Below, piece by piece: positions 58,406 through 64,000 of a DNA stretch of 64,000 bases. This DNA is from Trametes villosa (taxonomy: Eukaryota > Basidiomycota > Agaricomycetes > Polyporales > Polyporaceae), in NCBI GenBank assembly GCA_002964805.2, contig PUDQ02000001.1, forward strand, positions 7,712,001 to 7,776,000, read 5' to 3'. Below the pieces are notes generated by a model. That model worked only from the letters and a program-made list of their open reading frames with translations. It was not told the origin of the DNA and made no database searches. The translations under genes were made by a program, and so were the position numbers. Position 1 is the first letter of the stretch, and each line of letters opens with the position of its first letter.

Positions 58406-61266
58406 ATGCGCCGTATTGCCGCGGTCTTCGCTTCAAAGCGGTCAGACAGATCCGATGCTGCCTCCTCCACCGCCGCATCCTCCTCCAGCCCCGACCACAG
58501 TCTCCCCGCGCAGAAACAGGCATCCGTAAAACCTCGCGCTCGCTTTTTCCGCTCCATCTCGCGCAAGAGCAAGCCCGTCGATCCCGTCGTCAACCGCCTC
58601 AACAGCTCCGAGCTGCACCCGCCCTCCTCGTCCTCCTCCTCCAGCGGCGCGCCCACCACCCCCGACGACGACCGCGGCTCGCTCCTCAGGGTCCCCGCGT
58701 CCAAGGCATGGCTTCCCCCTCTTCCCGTCGACCACCACTCCTCCTCTAGCTCGCTATTGCACCATCCCGAGCTGACTCCCCACGATCGGTCATCCTTCCA
58801 TTCCACGCCCCGCCCCCGTGCAGCCCCGTCCAGGCAGTCCACCCTCGACACCGAGGACGACTCATCCGAAGAGTCTTCCGCCCCCGATCTCTCCAGGCCC
58901 CCGGAGCGCGCGACGCCCCTCGCTGCCCCCGCCTACGTCCTCGCCCTTACGTCAAGTCGCATACGCCCTCCATTCGCCCCGCCCCCCCTGCTCCATGTAC
59001 CCGGCTCGCCCACCTTTCCGCGCTCGTGCAATCCCCGGCGTACGCTCCCCTATGTGGACTCGTTGGAGTCGAACATGCACCGCGCGCGGCTCCAGCGCCA
59101 TCTCCAGCGCGGCGATCTAACCCCTTCCGAGCAGCGTTCCATTGCCTCGTTCGCCGGAAGACGGTCCGCGCCCAGGGAGCGTCTCTCCCTCCAGCTGGAC
59201 GATAATGCGGTCGACCCCAAGCACGTCAAGCCGTTCTCTGCGGGCCTGCGGCGGTGGGCCGATCGCCCGTGCTTCGAGGACCGGCTGCAGGTACTGCTCG
59301 CCGAGGATGCCCCAAGCAGCAGCAGCGGCGGCAGCAACCTGGCCTGGACACGTGTGGCCCCGGCCACTGGCTACGGCGTGGCCGCGCTCGAGTACTCGGT
59401 AGCGCTCGAGATGCTCGCAGGGTTGTATGAGGAAGACACTCCTCGGCCGGAGGAGCCGCAGGGTTCGGAACCGGACCCAGCCCCTTTAGACTTCCTCCGC
59501 CTCGACACCCAGCTCTCGCTCGACCTCTCCCTCCCGCTCGCTCAGTCCCCCATGACGCCGAGCCCGTCCTCGCTCATGGAGCCCCAGTCGTCGACCTCGT
59601 CGCTCTCGCTGGCGGCGCCAGCATCAGCACCCGCCGCTGTCTCATCTCTGTCTCCCCCTTGTGAGTTCTGATCTGTCAATTATGCTATGCGTGCTAACTC
59701 GGCCCCCTAGCCAACTCCCACTCCACGTCGCGTAACAACAACAGCAACCACTACAAAGCTCATCCCTCGCCGCTCCGCATGGAGGCCTCCTCATCACCGC
59801 CCGCGACCAACCCGATCAGCTCGCCCGCGCCGTCAACGAGTTCAACAGCGGTCGCATCGCCTCGTCCTCCGTCTACCATCGCATCACCCCCGGCGTCCGC
59901 ACCTGCAGCGCCTCTCAAGTCTGCCTTGAAGCAGGGCGTCCGGTTCGCCGAAGGAGAGAAGGATGACAAGGAGGATGGCGTCCCGCTCGGGTACGTGCAG
60001 CGCATCAAGCAGAAACGCGAGGAGAAGGCGCGCTTCCTGCAGCAGGAGCGCGAGCGCCGCAAGCACGACGACGAGCGCCGGAGACACGAAGAGGAGAAGC
60101 GGAGATGGGAGGAGGAGCGCGCGGCCTGGGAGCGCGAGAAACGCGCGATCGAGGAGGAGCGCAAGAAGCGCATGTACGCGGACGAGATCGCTGCTGCCCG
60201 GAGTCGCCGCGAGAGCCAGCGCCTCGGCGCGTTGAGCGGGCTGTCGGGCGAGGGCCTCGCGACCGGCCAGTGGGACCGGAACGAGCGCGGCGCGCGATCG
60301 GAGCGCGAGGTCTCTGCGACGCACGCGCGGCCGACGTATGACTCGGCGGGGGGACCTTCCCGGCAGGGATCCGAGGCATCCGTCCATCAGGTGCGATCAC
60401 CCAGGGCGAACGGCAGCTCTGCGTCCCCCTCGCCTTCGGGCTCGCGCCCGGGCAGCGTCTACAGCCCGACGAACGTGCCTGGCTCTTCCCGCCCATCCTC
60501 GATGTACTCTGGCTCCCCGGTCGCCTCTTCGTCCCAGCAGGACGTCCGCCTCCGCGAGCGCCGCATCAGCGGTACTGGCAGTCGTCGCGCGTCCATGGCT
60601 TCCGAGAGCGGTGGCATGCACAAGCCTGCCGCCCTCCCCCCTATGCCGATGCAGCCGATGTGGGGCATGCCCATGAACATGAACGGCGCGCCCATGCAAG
60701 GTATGCCGATGGGCATGGCGATGCCGATGCCGATGTACGGGGGCGGCATGGACATGCCCCTCCTCCCACCGTCGCCGCCCTTCATGATGGGCCAGTACCA
60801 CCGGCCGAACTCGCAGAACAGCAACCGCAACTCGCAGTACTCGACGCAGCAGCGCTCGCACAGCTCGTCGCCGACGCTGGGCCGGCAGAGCCTGCCGGCG
60901 AGCCACAGCTCAGAGCGCGTGAACCGCATGTCGCAGGCGCTGGGCTCGTCCGCGTCCGCGCGCGCACCTTCGGTTCCGCGCTCGGAGACGACGCCGCGCC
61001 GCGGGCACCACCGCACGTCGAGCGGCGAGGTCATGCAGCGGCCAAATACGATCCGCAGCCACTCGGACGACAAGCGCAGCACGAAGTCGTCGGCGACGAC
61101 GTCGCAGCGGCCGATGCCCGTGCACAGCTCGTCGCTGCCGCCGCACCCGCCGCCGTCGTTCAACAACGTGCCGCGGCAGTCGTGGGCGCTGCCCAAGTCG
61201 GGGTCGGGGTTCGAGAACGTCAGCCGCCCGTCACAAGGCACACGACGGCAGACGGTCATCTCATGA
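58406..61266 (+). CDS. Large disordered protein with a short coiled coil, unrecognised
   Basis: Two exons, 58406-59660 and 59711-61266, give 936 residues. Start MRRIAAVFASKRSDR. The first 420 residues are Ser/Pro-rich with a helical patch, NMHRARLQRHLQRGDLTPSE, and a compact motif, VALEMLAGLYEEDTP. Exon 2 opens with more Ser/Pro and a basic box, LKSALKQGVRFAEGEKDD. It continues with a long Glu/Arg/Lys helix of about 80 residues (EERAAWEREKRAIEEERKKR), probably a single coiled coil. A Met-rich stretch (PMQPMWGMPMNMNG) and a long Ser-rich tail with RQTVIS at the end follow. I do not recognise the family. The layout resembles fungal signalling or polarity scaffolds, but this is only an impression. 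Confidence 0.72.
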
Positions 61267-62658
61267 CACGGACTCCGTGCTCCCGGCCGCCCCTTTCCCC
61301 CCCCTCTTCCCCCCTCATCCTCCACCCTCGCATCCCACCATCCAACGGACTAGTGCATAAGTATTCACCCACCTAATAACGGACGCTGTGTCGTGCACGC
61401 ACGTCCCTCATTATACCTGACCGCATCCGCTCCTTTGTCTCCGCTTCCACGACGTCTTCTCCGTGCATCGACCCGCTTTTTTTTGCTCGTGCGAACTCGT
61501 TCCCATGTCTATTGTCCGCATTCACCATCGTCACACATTCTCATCGTACCTCGTACCGCCCCCGGGCCCCATCCGAGCTCGCCCCCATATCTTGCCGCAT
61601 ATCCACAAACATACCGGACGCCGAACCCTGTCCACGACCCCGCCATGCCCTCTCCGCGTAGCCTGTAGTTAGCTAGTACGTATACAGTATTGTAGAACCG
61701 CGCCCATGGATGCTGCCCCTCCCCCCTTTTGCCGCTTTCGCTCCCCCCCTCCCCTCGCTCCCCCGCTAGCCTTCCCTGTTCGGATTGCGTCCTCCCATCC
61801 ATGCAAGGCCCCCTGCGTCGGCCGGTCCTGGCCGACGAACGTGTCGCGTCGCGTACGAGAGGCAGTTACCCCCACCCCGCCCCGCCCCGCCCCGCCCCGC
61901 AACGTACTTCTTATCTCTATCTCTAGTCTCTTCACTCGGGTACACAGCTTACATGGGCGGATCGATGTCGGGCGCGCCAGCCAGCGAATCGCATGGAAAT
62001 TTGGAAGTCGGAAGTGCCCTGTTCACGTTCAGCCGGCTGACAGTATGGAACGCGCCGGGAGGCTGGAGCCTTTGCTGGGCGCTGAGTGGGCGCTGGCGCT
62101 GACGGTGAGTAGAAGGGAGGTTGACATATGCGGGGTGCGGGGCGGGGGCGGACCCACAAGCACCCACAAGTATGGATATCGCGGTCCTGGATAAGGAGTC
62201 TTGCCACTGGCAGGTGCCTTGGCGATGCTGCGCAATGTTCGGGCGCGCAGTGTTCGGGCGCAGGTCTTGCTGCGTTACATTGCGTATGCGGGGCATACTG
62301 TCACGCCATAGTGCATGAGCGCAAGGCTATGGGATGTTGTGCGGCATGAACTTGGGCGGCCGAAGATTGGCCATTCCTTGGTGTGTGGTTCTGACCCACG
62401 TTGCTCACCGACGACCATGGAACTGGAAGCCGGCGTCGAAAGGCTATCCGTCTGAGGGAATGCAGCTGCCCCGAGTGCTTTAGATGAAGCCCCTGCATTG
62501 GAAGCGTCCCGCTACATAGAAGAAGTTAAAACACAACAAGGAGTATAAGCTACAGCTGAGAACGCCAGTCCGTGAAGTCCATGCATACGCTAAAAGGAGA
62601 ACGCTCTGAGGCTCTAGGGTCGCCCCGAGTCACCAGCCACCGCCAAGGCGCGAGCCGC
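61267..62658. other. Convergent intergenic region with a CCCCG repeat
   Basis: This 1.4-kb gap lies between the disordered-protein stop and the stop of the cupin gene. It includes a short CCCCG microsatellite and T/C-rich stretches. No gene is called. The length is unusual for a convergent gap. Confidence 0.5.
61875..61899 (+). repeat. CCCCG microsatellite (five units)
   Basis: Five tandem CCCCG units followed by C AACG. Likely neutral. Confidence 0.8.
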
Positions 62659-64000
62659 TCACGCCTGCACCGGCGCGTCGTACTTCTCGTCCGCGCGCTC
62701 CTCCGCGGTCGGCACGAGCGTGCGGCCCGCCATCTCGGGGCGGACGTACCACCGGTTCGCCTTCTCGGCGGCCGCGGCGCGGCGGCGGTTCACGAAGTAG
62801 ACGACCGCAAGCGCGAGGTAGCCGAGGCCCATCACGCCGACGACGGCGACGAGCGCGATGAGCACCGAGTCCGAGACGCCCTTGGAGGCCACCGTCTGCG
62901 CGTCCTCGGCGAGCGCGCCGAAGATCGCGCCCGTCTGCTGCGTGTCGCGCGAGTAGTGCGTCGAGGTCGAGTACGCGCCGCCGCTGCCCGTCTGCCAGCT
63001 GCCCGCGGAGGTCGTCGTCGTCTGCCAGCTGCCGCCTGCGGTGGAAGTCGGCTTCCAGTCGCCGCTGGACTGGCCCGGGAGCGCGTTGTTGGGGTTGCGC
63101 GGCTGGCGCTGGAGGGTCGGCTGGTCGTCGCGCTTGATGCCGCAGCGGTCCAAGCACTCTTGGGTGCCGAGCGCGATGTTGTCGGGAATCTGGGGGAGGG
63201 ATGTCAGCATGGACGGCGATGGGCTGCAACGTGGGACACTCACCATTGACTCAATCCCGGCAACCTCTTGGACACCAATGTCGCCGAGGGAAGCGGCAAC
63301 GACGTCCGGAGGGAGACCGAAGTCTGTATGATGGATTAATAACGATTCTCAACAAGAATAGATGCGTGACTTACAGCGCTGAGCGATCGACTCGACACCG
63401 GGGTCCTCGTGGTTGAGCGCGGCGACGAACATCATCGGCTCTGAAGAGCCATGCTATGAGCATGAGCAGATATGTGGGTAGTTTGTCAACGTACCGCAGC
63501 CCTCGTTCTGCTGGAAGTGGATGGAACCCTTGGGGAAGAGCATAGCACTCCCAGCCTCGAGCGTGTTGAACACGAAGCGGGCACCGTTCTCCGCAATCAT
63601 GCCGCTGGAAAGGGTACCGTTGACGACGTAGAGCATCTCAGTGGCGCGAGGGTGCGTGTGAGGCGTGTTCATGCCGCAGGGGCCGAGGAAGCCGATCGTC
63701 ATAGCCATAGCTGAAGCTCGTCGTTAGTTGGCATTTGAGAAAAGCAGTATCAAAGGACTGACCATTGTTGACGAGCGCAGGGAAGTTGGCGACAGTAGCA
63801 CCGACGGCCGTACCGCCAGCACCCTTAGTAGCCGTAGCGTTCAGGAAGTTGAAGGTGAACTGTACGATAGTCGTCAGCAACAGCGCATGAAATATACGAG
63901 TTTGGTGTGGAAGGCTTACATCCGCATCCTTGTCAAGGAGCTTTATCCGGTCCACTTGCGTGGGTGCATCGCGAAGGGCAGTGATCTTCTGCGCGATGGG
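62659..64000 (-). CDS. Germin-like cupin protein with C-terminal membrane anchor (5' partial)
   Basis: In-window exons: 63920->64000, 63763-63859, 63495-63710, 63375-63440, 63244-63323 and 62659-63189, giving 356 residues. The start lies beyond the right edge. The cupin domain has PHTHPRATEMLYVVNG (H-x-H-x4-E) and LFPKGSIHFQQNEG (P-x-G-x2-H-x3-N), the two metal-binding motifs, then FVAALNHEDPGVESIAQRYF and a FGLPPDVVAASLG helix typical of fungal germin/spherulin proteins. Unusually, the protein continues into a Thr/Ser-rich linker, one hydrophobic helix (VLIALVAVVGVMGLGYLALA) and a basic tail (NRRRAAAAEK). It is therefore probably a surface-anchored cupin. Enzyme activity (oxalate oxidase or other) is unknown. 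Confidence 0.85.

Overview
This 64 kb window looks like a gene-dense chromosome arm of a filamentous basidiomycete, most likely a mushroom-forming Agaricomycete. The DNA is GC-rich. Almost every gene is broken by short GT-AG introns, mostly 48-65 nt; I reconstructed about 149 introns in 28 protein genes, using reading-frame continuity and protein-family knowledge. The gene set is eukaryotic and fungal: 3-ketosphinganine reductase, fluoride exporter, ceramide synthase, Argonaute, a HIS4 trifunctional enzyme and a centromeric histone H3. All exon coordinates are manual readings. Some coding frames I assembled come from several short exons that no single open frame shows.

Layout. 1-9.6 kb: the 3' part of a Cox18/Oxa1-type mitochondrial insertase, a small membrane protein, TSC10 (sphingolipid synthesis), FEX (fluoride export) and a VTT-domain membrane protein. 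9.6-19 kb: ribosomal protein eL36, casein kinase 2 beta, a BTB protein, a 20-exon coiled-coil protein, tRNA-Val(AAC) with a tRNA-like remnant beside it, and a small proteasome-chaperone-like coiled-coil protein. 19-29 kb: a calcium-regulated mitochondrial carrier, two unrecognised small genes and an Argonaute whose exon set includes a 3-nt microexon. 29-42 kb: HIS4, PDB1, a short-chain reductase, an amidohydrolase, a membrane-anchored alpha/beta hydrolase and IDH1. 41-51 kb: an unrecognised nuclear-type protein, AP-1 sigma, a Rex3-type RNA exonuclease, a Lag1 ceramide synthase and a Gfd2-like exonuclease. 51.9-55.9 kb: one transposable element with about 302-bp inverted repeats that appear identical, a 6-bp target duplication and no recognisable transposase. 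56-64 kb: CENP-A, a large disordered protein, and the 3' part of a membrane-anchored cupin that runs off the right edge.

Themes. TSC10 and the Lag1 ceramide synthase act in the same sphingolipid pathway but lie 43 kb apart and do not form a cluster. COX18, the mitochondrial carrier, PDB1 and IDH1 serve mitochondrial energy metabolism. No secondary-metabolite cluster, CRISPR array or prokaryotic feature was seen. The strongest accessory signal is the long-TIR element inserted about 220 bp upstream of the CENP-A start codon.
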